A stretch of 64,000 bases of DNA from Jejuia sp049889775. Its GTDB lineage: Bacteria; Bacteroidota; Bacteroidia; Flavobacteriales; Flavobacteriaceae. The notes under the pieces are model-generated. The model saw nothing but the letters and a program-made list of their open reading frames with translations, was not told where the DNA came from and searched no databases. This document shows positions 32,963-40,697 of the stretch, one piece after another (the stretch's first letter is position 1; each line of letters opens with the position of its first letter). The stretch is taken from positions 186,001 through 250,000 of the forward strand of contig JBMHCT010000043.1 in assembly GCA_049889775.1 (NCBI GenBank), read 5' to 3'. Made by a program: the position numbers and the translations under genes.

Positions 32963-35900
32963 ATGAAACAAAGAATTGTATGGGTATTATTATTGGTATG
33001 TTCATTTAGTAGTTTTGCCAAAGAATACCATGTAGATTGTAATAACAAATCGCAAGGAGACGGTTCGCTTAACAATCCATTTAGAACCATTGCTCAAGCG
33101 ACTCAAGTCATGAAAAAAGGGGATGTCTGCTATATTCATGCTGGAGTTTATCGCGAAAGTATTACAACTTTAAGGTCTGGAACAGCATCAAAACCCATTA
33201 CGTTTACACGATATAAAAATGATAAAGTAATCATATCGGCTACAGAGCTTGTGTCTGGATGGGCCAAATATGAAGGTAATGTTTATAAAGCATCCAATGT
33301 AAACATGAAACTTGGAAGTGCGAATAATGTATATTTCAATGATGAAAAAATGCAAATTGCACGCTGGCCAAATGATTCCGATAATGATGAATATTCTTTG
33401 GATGCTAAATTTATTGATACAAAAGAAGGTACTTGGTCTATGTCCTTTATTAGCAATAACGAGATTCCAAAATTCGATTGGACCGGTGGCATCATTCATT
33501 ATTTGGGAGCGCATAGTGGTTGCAGTTGGGAACGTACCATTACAGGTTATAATGGGGATTTAAATAGAATTCATTTCGAAACTTTACCAGACCGATGGCC
33601 TTTTGGCACGACTCATAGTCCTCAAAGATTAGAAAATGGTCATCGAGGTATTTTTTATTTAATGAACAAATTAGAAGCTCTAGATGCTCCACGAGAGTGG
33701 TTTTACAATAAAGAAACCAAAACTCTTTATTTATATGCTCCAGATGGCGAAAAACCACAAAATGGAGCTGTAGAAATAGCCGTTAGAACCCATACGGTTA
33801 AAATCAATACAAATCATATTCATATAAAAGGACTTAATTTCTTTGGGGGCATGGTAGCCATAAACGGTAATAATAATCAGGTTACCAATTGCATGGTAAA
33901 ACATGGTGCCGAAAGACTTGTTACCGATATAAATGGTGCTGCGGTAAGTGATGCCGCCATTCAAGTAAGCGGGCAACAAAACCTAATAAAAAAATGTGTA
34001 CTTGAAAACGGAACCGTAAATGGTATTAATATTAGTAGAGATGCTGATGATAATCGTATTGAAAACAATATTGTTCAATATTTCAATACTATTGGTATTC
34101 ATGCACACTTAATTAATAGTCAAGGGGCAAATAATAAAATCCTTAAAAACTCACTCTATGGTTCTGCAAGAGATGGAGTTAAAGTCACAGGAGAAAATAG
34201 CGAATTCGGCTATAACCACGTGCAAAAATGTTTGATTTCAGGAGCCGATGGCGGTTTGTTCTATGTAACAGGTAGAAGTATTCCTCGAAATATTGAACTG
34301 CATCATAATTGGTTTCATGATGCCTATTCTGATAAACATGCCGGAAAAAAAGCAACAGGAATTTATTTAGACAATAACTCCGCAGGATATATAGTACACC
34401 ACAATGTGGTTTGGGATGTAGAATGGGGAGGATTACATTTTAACTGGAATGCACTTAAAAATGAAATATACAACAATACATTTTGGAATACAGGTATACC
34501 AGGGCAGTCGCTTATTGACTGTTGGGTACCTAAAAGAGATGGCGTGCAAACCAATGTTAGAGATAACATACTTTACAATAATATTTCTGATGTGCGTCCT
34601 TGGTGGCATTCAGGTGATGGTAAAAAGTATAGAGTAGATGAAAAAGAATTTCTAGGTAAAGAAGCAGATAACGATTTTAAGAACAATGAGCAATTTGCTA
34701 CAATGCCTTTTGAATCATTGACCAATAAAAACTTTATGCCAACTAGTGATTCGCCTGTAATAGATAAAGGCATAGTTATTAAAGGTATTACTGATGGTTT
34801 CAAAGGTAAATCGCCAGATTTAGGAGCTTACGAATTTGGAGGCGAAAATTGGGTCCCAGGAGTAGATTGGACACCCGAAGGTTTTGCTTGGGTTCCAGGA
34901 ACAGATTATCTATCAACAGGAAGTCTTTTTGCGCAAAATACAGTTGCCTTTCCAGAGGTAAGTAGCCCTATTCAAATAACTCAGAATGATAAAGAACATC
35001 TTTTTGCCAGTTATTATGGCATCAATTCATTCAGTAAAAATCAAAAATATGTTACCGTTTTAGAAACCGATGTTAAAGACAGAATTCCAAATGAAAATGA
35101 TGTTGCTGTTTTAGGATTGGTAAACCTTGAAAACAATAAGTTTGAACCCATTGCCAAAACTAAAGCATGGAACTTTCAACAAGGATGTATGGCACATTGG
35201 TTGGGAACATCACCAGACTCTCTAATTATTTATAACGATTTAAGAGATAAGAAACCAGTATCGGTCATTTTAAACGTGCATACTAAAGAAGAAGTTCGAG
35301 TTATTGATAGACCAATAAGTGCTGTGTCTCCAGACGGAAAACAAGCCATTAGTATTAATTTTTCAAGATTAAGCATTACAAGAAAAGCCTATGGGTATGC
35401 AGGCGATGGACAAGACCCACAAAAAGACGTGCAATTGCCTGATAACGACGGTTTATTTCTTGTAGATTTAACTACAGGTGAGTCTAAACTTATAGTTACC
35501 ATAGAACAAGTAAAAGACATCATCCATGATTTTACTCCAGAAGATTTGGTCTATTTTAACCATACGCTCATAAGTAGAGAAGGCGGTAAAGTGTTTTGGT
35601 TAGCAAGAACATTGCCTAGGTGGAAAACAACAGCCTTAACAGCCAATATAGATGGGTCGGAGATTAAACGATGCTTTCCAGACGATTGGGGCGGTTCTCA
35701 TTTTGATTGGTTGAATGATGAACAGTTAATGATTACAGCAAAGTACGATACAAAACAACATGCTCATATTTTCTTTACCACTGGACAAAATGATTATAAA
35801 AGATTAGGCAAAGGATTGTTAGATTATGATGGACATGGTACATTTTCTCCCAATGGCAAATGGATGGTAACAGATACCTATCCATCAAAAAACAGAGAAC

Positions 35901-36091
35901 AAAAAATTTATTTGATGGATATGCAAACAGAATCAGTATTACCAATAGGAAGGTTTAAACAGCCTAAAACGTATTCAGGAGGTTGGCGTTGCGATATCCA
36001 TTGCAGATGGAGTCCTAAAGGTAATGTGATTGGATTCAACTCTACTCACAATGGCAGTAGGCAAGTGTATATTTTGAAACTCGAGGAATAA
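32963..36091 (+). CDS. Exported fusion of a right-handed parallel beta-helix and a beta-propeller (oligogalacturonate-lyase-like)
   Basis: A 1042-residue exported protein with signal peptide ending at SSFAK. Residues about 20-640 form a parallel beta-helix: it starts DGSLNNPFRTIAQA...GDVCYIHAGVYRES, typical of GH141 and PL6-type helices, contains QIARWPNDSDNDE, and has many NxI-type turns (IENNIVQYF, IYNNTFWNTG). After a Trp/Pro-rich linker (GENWVPGVDWTPEGFAWVPG), residues about 665-1042 look like a seven-bladed propeller, ending in RCDIHCRWSPKGNVIGFNSTH and GSRQVYILKL, a signature seen in PL22/oligogalacturonate lyase-like proteins. The activity is unknown: fucosidase/xylanase (GH141) or polysaccharide lyase (PL6/PL22) are the main options. 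It starts 5 bases after the sulfatase stop. Confidence 0.8.
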   Translation: MKQRIVWVLLLVCSFSSFAKEYHVDCNNKSQGDGSLNNPFRTIAQATQVMKKGDVCYIHAGVYRESITTLRSGTASKPITFTRYKNDKVIISATELVSGWAKYEGNVYKASNVNMKLGSANNVYFNDEKMQIARWPNDSDNDEYSLDAKFIDTKEGTWSMSFISNNEIPKFDWTGGIIHYLGAHSGCSWERTITGYNGDLNRIHFETLPDRWPFGTTHSPQRLENGHRGIFYLMNKLEALDAPREWFYNKETKTLYLYAPDGEKPQNGAVEIAVRTHTVKINTNHIHIKGLNFFGGMVAINGNNNQVTNCMVKHGAERLVTDINGAAVSDAAIQVSGQQNLIKKCVLENGTVNGINISRDADDNRIENNIVQYFNTIGIHAHLINSQGANNKILKNSLYGSARDGVKVTGENSEFGYNHVQKCLISGADGGLFYVTGRSIPRNIELHHNWFHDAYSDKHAGKKATGIYLDNNSAGYIVHHNVVWDVEWGGLHFNWNALKNEIYNNTFWNTGIPGQSLIDCWVPKRDGVQTNVRDNILYNNISDVRPWWHSGDGKKYRVDEKEFLGKEADNDFKNNEQFATMPFESLTNKNFMPTSDSPVIDKGIVIKGITDGFKGKSPDLGAYEFGGENWVPGVDWTPEGFAWVPGTDYLSTGSLFAQNTVAFPEVSSPIQITQNDKEHLFASYYGINSFSKNQKYVTVLETDVKDRIPNENDVAVLGLVNLENNKFEPIAKTKAWNFQQGCMAHWLGTSPDSLIIYNDLRDKKPVSVILNVHTKEEVRVIDRPISAVSPDGKQAISINFSRLSITRKAYGYAGDGQDPQKDVQLPDNDGLFLVDLTTGESKLIVTIEQVKDIIHDFTPEDLVYFNHTLISREGGKVFWLARTLPRWKTTALTANIDGSEIKRCFPDDWGGSHFDWLNDEQLMITAKYDTKQHAHIFFTTGQNDYKRLGKGLLDYDGHGTFSPNGKWMVTDTYPSKNREQKIYLMDMQTESVLPIGRFKQPKTYSGGWRCDIHCRWSPKGNVIGFNSTHNGSRQVYILKLEE

Positions 36092-36128
36092 TAAAAAGTA
36101 TTGAATATCAACTAAACTAAAATAAATA

Positions 36129-37445
36129 ATGAGGCAGATTATTTTAATGGCTTTAATAGGAATAGTGCTTTCCTCTTGCCAAGAACAAGTGAAAACGCAA
36201 ACAAAGGAAGTAAAAAATGAAGCACAAAATTCGAATGGGGAGTTTCCTTTTTTTATACCTTCTGAAAAACCAAACCGTCCACTAAGTAAAGCAGTAGAAC
36301 GAAATTATGATGCTTATGAAGCCATTCGTCCTGAACAAACAGAATTGTACAGCCAATTTAGGTACACAAAATTAAAAGGCTTTGACTACAATGGTGGAGA
36401 TGGAACGGTTACACGTAGAGACCCTTCAAAAGTCATTTTTGAAAACGGGAAATATTACGTTTGGTATACTGGGCGTAAAACAAAATATAAAGCCGTAGGC
36501 ATGTCTCGAGCTAAAGAAGCAACAGATAAAATACCTTCTGCAGATTGGGATTTGGCAGATATTTGGTATGCCACTTCAGAAGATGGGTTTACTTGGGAAG
36601 AGCAAGGTATTGCTGTACCTCGACCACCAAAACCACAACCAGGTTGGCGCTCTGTAACCACAACAGATATCTTGAAATTTAAGGGGAAGTACTATTTGTA
36701 CTTTCAGGCATTTATGGAAGCTAGTGGTTTACGAGGTGATTTCTGTCCGGTTTCAGTAGCTTACGCTGATTCGCCAGATGGCCCATGGACGCACACAGGA
36801 AAAATTGTAATTCCAAACGGACCAGAAGGCTCTTGGGACCAATACTCAATCCACGACCCTTATCCTTTAGTCCACGATGGTAAAATCTACTTGTATTACA
36901 AAGGAGACTTTGATAAACGCCCCGAACTAAAACCTTCAAAAATAAGAATGCAAGGTCTAGCTATAGCCGAAGACCCTTTAGGGCCTTTTGTAAAACACCC
37001 TTTAAATCCAGTAATTAACTCTGGTCATGAAACTACGTTATTTCCATTTAAAGAAGGTGTAGCTGCAATTGTGCAACGTGATGGTCAAGAGCATAATACT
37101 ATTCAATATGCAAAGGATTGGGTGAATTTTGATATTGCTGCGATTACAGAATTGCTGCCTGTGGCTGCAGGACCTTATGTTCCTGATGCTTTTTCTGACA
37201 CTAAGGATGGACGAGGAATAACATGGGGTATTTCACATATTATTAATGCTGGTGGTGATTGGAAAAGCAATCACACCATTCTATTACGTTTTGATTGCGA
37301 TTTAAGTCAAGATATCCATGATGATGACATGAAACATCATCATTATAACTATTCTCCAGAATTTCATTACACACATAGTTTAACTGCGAAACAAAAAGAA
37401 CGTATTCAGGAGGAGAATAAAGTACTAAAACAAGAAAAAGAATAG
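36129..37445 (+). CDS. GH117-like glycoside hydrolase, lipoprotein
   Basis: A 438-residue five-bladed beta-propeller enzyme by similarity. It carries a lipobox ending LSSC with Cys17. The mature part reads PLSKAVERNYDAYEA, then TRRDPSKVIFENGKYYVWYTGRK, ADIWYATSEDGFTWEEQG and DILKFKGKYYLYFQAF, a series characteristic of GH117, whose known members release 3,6-anhydro-L-galactose from neoagaro-oligosaccharides. No agarase or porphyranase is in the window, and some GH117 clades do not act on neoagarobiose, so the substrate here is uncertain. GH43-like arabinanase folds are the other possibility. It is probably an outer-membrane lipoprotein. It is preceded by the leader motif CAACTAAACTAAA. Confidence 0.8.
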   Translation: MRQIILMALIGIVLSSCQEQVKTQTKEVKNEAQNSNGEFPFFIPSEKPNRPLSKAVERNYDAYEAIRPEQTELYSQFRYTKLKGFDYNGGDGTVTRRDPSKVIFENGKYYVWYTGRKTKYKAVGMSRAKEATDKIPSADWDLADIWYATSEDGFTWEEQGIAVPRPPKPQPGWRSVTTTDILKFKGKYYLYFQAFMEASGLRGDFCPVSVAYADSPDGPWTHTGKIVIPNGPEGSWDQYSIHDPYPLVHDGKIYLYYKGDFDKRPELKPSKIRMQGLAIAEDPLGPFVKHPLNPVINSGHETTLFPFKEGVAAIVQRDGQEHNTIQYAKDWVNFDIAAITELLPVAAGPYVPDAFSDTKDGRGITWGISHIINAGGDWKSNHTILLRFDCDLSQDIHDDDMKHHHYNYSPEFHYTHSLTAKQKERIQEENKVLKQEKE

Positions 37446-37524
37446 TGTTGAATTACAGAATTAAGTATTTAGTAATGCACAAGTATTATTCAAAATAAGA
37501 CGTCAGGAAATGTTATTTAATACA

Positions 37525-38283
37525 ATGAAATCCGCAAGAGCAATGTGCGTAAAAATAATTGCAATGCTATTTGCGGTTCTTGTTACCCAAGCCCAAGAAT
37601 TAAATCCTGTTTTACCTGATGGATGGCATGTTCATGATATCAACAGGCCTGAACCAAAAAAGGTAATACCAGGAAAAATAAACACCCAAGCACCATCAGA
37701 TGCCATTATACTATTTGATGGAAAGGATTTTAACCAGTGGCAAGGCGATAATGCCTCACCAGTTGAGTGGAATCTTTTGGATGATTACATGGAAGTGGTT
37801 CCTAAAACAGGCAATATTCAAACAAAACAGGCATTTGGAGATATTCAATTGCATTTGGAATTTTTAATTCCAGAATCGGCAATTAAGGATGGGCAAACTA
37901 GAGTCATTGGAGGTGTGTTTTTAATGGGAATCTACAAGTTGCAAATTATCTACAGTAAAGAGAAATCTTATTCAGATGGACTGGAAGGGGCAATATTTGG
38001 ACAAATACCACCTTTAGTAAATGCTTCAAAAGAGATTGGCAATTGGCAATCATACGATATTGTGTTTAAAACACCCGTGTTTCAAAACGAAACGCTTATT
38101 TCCCCAGCATATATTACTGTTTTTCAAAACGGTGTGCTTATTCAAAATCATGCAGAAATAATAGGGCCAGCGGCATACAAAACCATCAAGCCTTACACAT
38201 CTCATGCCAAAAAGTTGCCTTTAATGTTACAAGACCATTGGAGCCCTGTGCGTTACCGTAATATTTGGGTTCGAGAACTTTGA
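37525..38283 (+). CDS. DUF1080 (3-keto-disaccharide hydrolase type) protein, exported; likely N-terminal half of a split gene
   Basis: Signal peptide through VTQAQ, then a short linker and a DUF1080 jelly-roll: ILFDGKDFNQWQGD, IQLHLEFLIPES, GGVFLMGIYKLQI, GAIFGQIPPLVNASKEIGNWQSYDIVF and a closing VRYRNIWVREL. Start taken at ATG 37525; ATGs at 37510 and 37543 are also in frame. DUF1080 domains resemble GH16-type lectin folds and some hydrolyse 3-keto-glycosides. The stop TGA at 38281 is followed, without frame change, by EDDGFRAMFNGKNFNGWY, the normal beginning of another DUF1080 domain. Two-domain proteins are a known layout, so this frame probably ended later in the ancestor. Confidence 0.85.
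   Translation: MKSARAMCVKIIAMLFAVLVTQAQELNPVLPDGWHVHDINRPEPKKVIPGKINTQAPSDAIILFDGKDFNQWQGDNASPVEWNLLDDYMEVVPKTGNIQTKQAFGDIQLHLEFLIPESAIKDGQTRVIGGVFLMGIYKLQIIYSKEKSYSDGLEGAIFGQIPPLVNASKEIGNWQSYDIVFKTPVFQNETLISPAYITVFQNGVLIQNHAEIIGPAAYKTIKPYTSHAKKLPLMLQDHWSPVRYRNIWVREL
38281..38283 (+). other. In-frame TGA between two DUF1080 domains
   Basis: The first frame ends VRYRNIWVREL, then TGA, then the same frame continues EDDGFRAMFNGKNFNGWY and stays open to 39027. Nothing else separates the two domains. It is either a recent nonsense mutation, a readthrough site, or a sequencing error. Confidence 0.7.
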
Positions 38284-38304
38284 GAAGATGATGGATTTAG
38301 AGCA

Positions 38305-39027
38305 ATGTTTAATGGTAAAAATTTTAACGGCTGGTACTCAGCAAGAAACTCAAAAGTTAATTCTTATGGGGTGTTTTCTGTAAATGAAGATTTAAATGCC
38401 ATCAACGCATACGTTAAAGAAGAGGAGGGTTCAAAACAAAATACAGACTTGCTTTATACAGATGTAGCTTACAGTAGTTATATTTTGAAAACCCAATATA
38501 AATGGGGTAAAAAACGATTTGCTCCAAGGGCAAATTTTGACAGAGATGCTGGTTTGTTATTTCATATTGGCGAAGCTATTGTTAAAGGTTGGAATGGTTG
38601 GCCAGATTCTTTTGAAATGCAGATTGGAGAAACAGAAGGTTCTGCAACTAAAAAGGATAGGTGTCATACAGGTGATGCTTGGATTATTGGATTGAATAAT
38701 ACAGCAGAGATACAAAGTACAACTAATTTTTATAGTCCAAATGCTGCGGTGCAATTGTTTGGAAAAGATAAACGGTTTCATGGATGCTGGACGTCTTTTG
38801 GTAAAGAAAAGCCTGTTGGAGAATGGAATGACATATTAATTAAAGTTGAAGGTGGAAAAAAGGCATACTTTTTCTTGAATGGTGAAAAAGTAATGGAGTT
38901 ATCTAACATGCAAACCAAGTTAAACGGCTCTGATGTGGTTGTAAATTCTGGAAGAATAGGACTTCAAGCAGAATGGGCAGAAGTATATTATCGCAATATT
39001 TTAATAAAGGAAATTCCTGCGCCATAA
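38305..39027 (+). CDS. DUF1080 domain protein lacking a signal peptide; likely C-terminal half of a split gene
   Basis: A 240-residue DUF1080 domain. It opens with MFNGKNFNGWYS, although the family normally reads xxGFxxLFNGKxLxGW, whose first residues (EDDGF) are encoded upstream of this ATG, directly after the TGA of the preceding frame. Other family blocks are present: AGLLFHIGEA, WPDSFEMQIGE, HGCWTSFGKEKPVGEWNDILIKV and SGRIGLQAEWAEVYYRNILIKEI. With no export signal, a protein made from this ATG would stay in the cytoplasm, away from its substrate, while its fused form would be exported by the first half. It is probably functional only as a fusion, or is on the way to becoming a pseudogene. 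Confidence 0.7.
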   Translation: MFNGKNFNGWYSARNSKVNSYGVFSVNEDLNAINAYVKEEEGSKQNTDLLYTDVAYSSYILKTQYKWGKKRFAPRANFDRDAGLLFHIGEAIVKGWNGWPDSFEMQIGETEGSATKKDRCHTGDAWIIGLNNTAEIQSTTNFYSPNAAVQLFGKDKRFHGCWTSFGKEKPVGEWNDILIKVEGGKKAYFFLNGEKVMELSNMQTKLNGSDVVVNSGRIGLQAEWAEVYYRNILIKEIPAP

Positions 39028-39140
39028 ATCGAAAAAAAAGTGTTTCGGATCATTTGAGGTATGAATTGAAATATCAGAACAACGATCCGCTAATCAAGAC
39101 AATTAACTTTGTCATTGATTCTGAATTATTTCAATATATT

Positions 39141-40679
39141 ATGAAAAAAACGATCATTTTAGTTGTAGCTATTTTTCTGACGAATGTGAACATAATGGTA
39201 GCTCAGGTGTCACTACCCAATTTCTTTAGTGACCACATGGTATTGCAACGAAATCATAAAAATCCAATTTGGGGTACGGCTTCAAAAAAAGAAAACATCA
39301 CTATTCAAATTGCTGGTCAAACACATACAGCTAAAGCAGATGAAAATGGCAAATGGAAAATCTATTTGAATCCTTTAGAAGCAGGTGGTCCACATCAATT
39401 AGAAGTTACTGGAAAAAACAAAATCATAATTAACGATGTTTTAATTGGTGAAGTTTGGATCTGTTCGGGGCAATCCAATATGCAAATGACGGTTAAGGCT
39501 TCCAATCATTCAGAGGTTGAAATTGCTTCAGCAAACTATTCACAAATCAGATTGATGAATACCATGAAAATTGGGGGTCAGATTCCAAAGAATAATATTG
39601 ATGTTGAATGGCAAATCTGTTCACCAAAAACTGTGGGTGAATTCTCTGCAACAGCCTATTTTTTTGGAAGAAGGTTGCACAATACACTTGGTGTTCCAAT
39701 TGGTTTGATTAGTAATGCTTGGGGCGGTTCGCCTATTGATGGTTGGATTCCTAAAGAAGTACTTAGAAATGATGGACATATAGAATTAATAGAAGGATTT
39801 GAAAAGCAAATTGCTGGGTATTCGGATGCAATTTTTGAGCAGAAGAAACAAGAATACAAGCAATGGTTAGATAATGGAAAACCAGGTAAAAAGAAGTGGC
39901 CACCAGAAGATTTAAGAACTGGTAGAAATAGACCTGGAAATATTTACAATGAATTGGTACACCCTTTTATAGGCTATGGTATTAAAGGGATAATTTGGTG
40001 TCAAGGAGAAAGTAATGCCGCTAGAGCATATCAATATCGTGAGTTATTTCCTTTAATGATTAATACTTACAGAGAAAAATGGAATCAAGGAGACTTCCCT
40101 TTTTACTGGGTACAAATGGCCGATTTTCATGATGAAGTAAATCAGCCAAAAGGGGGTTCTTGGGCAGAATTACGCGAAGCACAAACTATGACGTTAGCTT
40201 TACCAAATACAGGAGAAGTGATTGTAACAGATATTGGCGAATCTAGAGATATTCATCCAAAAGATAAACAGACTGCGGCAAACAGATTGGTGAGACACGC
40301 TTTGGCTAAAGATTATGGTTTTGATATGGCATGTGATAGTCCACGTTTCTCAAAAATGGAAATCAAAAACGGAAAAGCAATCATCACTTTTACTAAAATT
40401 GATAAAGGTTTGTATGCTTTTGATGTTCCAAAAATAAGTGGATTTGCTATTGCAGAAGCAGATCAAAAATTTGTTTGGGCGCAAGCCAAAATCATCTCAA
40501 AAAATCAAGTTGAAGTTTGGGCCGATTCATTAGAAAACCCAGTCGCTGTGCGATTTGGATTTGAGCAAAATCCAGTCGTAAATCTTTATGATAAAAATGG
40601 ATTGCCAGTAACGCCTTTTAGAACAGATGATTGGGTTGGAGTTACTGAAGGTCAAAAAAAAGCATTTAAGAAGTATTAA
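39141..40679 (+). CDS. Sialate O-acetylesterase-type (SGNH) carbohydrate esterase, exported
   Basis: Removes acetyl esters from sugars. The start is at ATG 39141 (512 residues), where a signal peptide MKKTIILVVAIFLTNVN...MVAQ begins; an earlier in-frame ATG overlaps the preceding gene and is unlikely. A beta-sandwich N-domain (LPNFFSDHMVLQRN) precedes the SGNH core with nucleophile Ser112 in CSGQSNMQ, NAWGGSPIDGW, WCQGESNA and the DIHPKDKQTAANRL block supplying catalytic Asp and His. The length and order match the SASA/CE20-like proteins common in glycan loci. An acetylated substrate is therefore likely, though not certain. Confidence 0.9.
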   Translation: MKKTIILVVAIFLTNVNIMVAQVSLPNFFSDHMVLQRNHKNPIWGTASKKENITIQIAGQTHTAKADENGKWKIYLNPLEAGGPHQLEVTGKNKIIINDVLIGEVWICSGQSNMQMTVKASNHSEVEIASANYSQIRLMNTMKIGGQIPKNNIDVEWQICSPKTVGEFSATAYFFGRRLHNTLGVPIGLISNAWGGSPIDGWIPKEVLRNDGHIELIEGFEKQIAGYSDAIFEQKKQEYKQWLDNGKPGKKKWPPEDLRTGRNRPGNIYNELVHPFIGYGIKGIIWCQGESNAARAYQYRELFPLMINTYREKWNQGDFPFYWVQMADFHDEVNQPKGGSWAELREAQTMTLALPNTGEVIVTDIGESRDIHPKDKQTAANRLVRHALAKDYGFDMACDSPRFSKMEIKNGKAIITFTKIDKGLYAFDVPKISGFAIAEADQKFVWAQAKIISKNQVEVWADSLENPVAVRFGFEQNPVVNLYDKNGLPVTPFRTDDWVGVTEGQKKAFKKY

Positions 40680-40697
40680 TTTTCAAATAGTCAAGAA

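Noticed and set aside
33188..34803. Several antisense and alternate-frame open frames inside the beta-helix/propeller gene
   Set aside because: All are shadows of the strongly supported plus-strand gene and lack leaders or recognisable domains.
38281..38283. TGA as selenocysteine
   Set aside because: DUF1080 proteins have no cysteine or selenocysteine at this linker, I see no clear SECIS-like stem just after it, and Flavobacteriaceae generally lack the Sec machinery. Nonsense mutation or readthrough is simpler.
38973..39140. N-terminal extension of the esterase to an upstream ATG
   Set aside because: It overlaps the preceding gene and would hide the clear signal peptide that starts at 39141.
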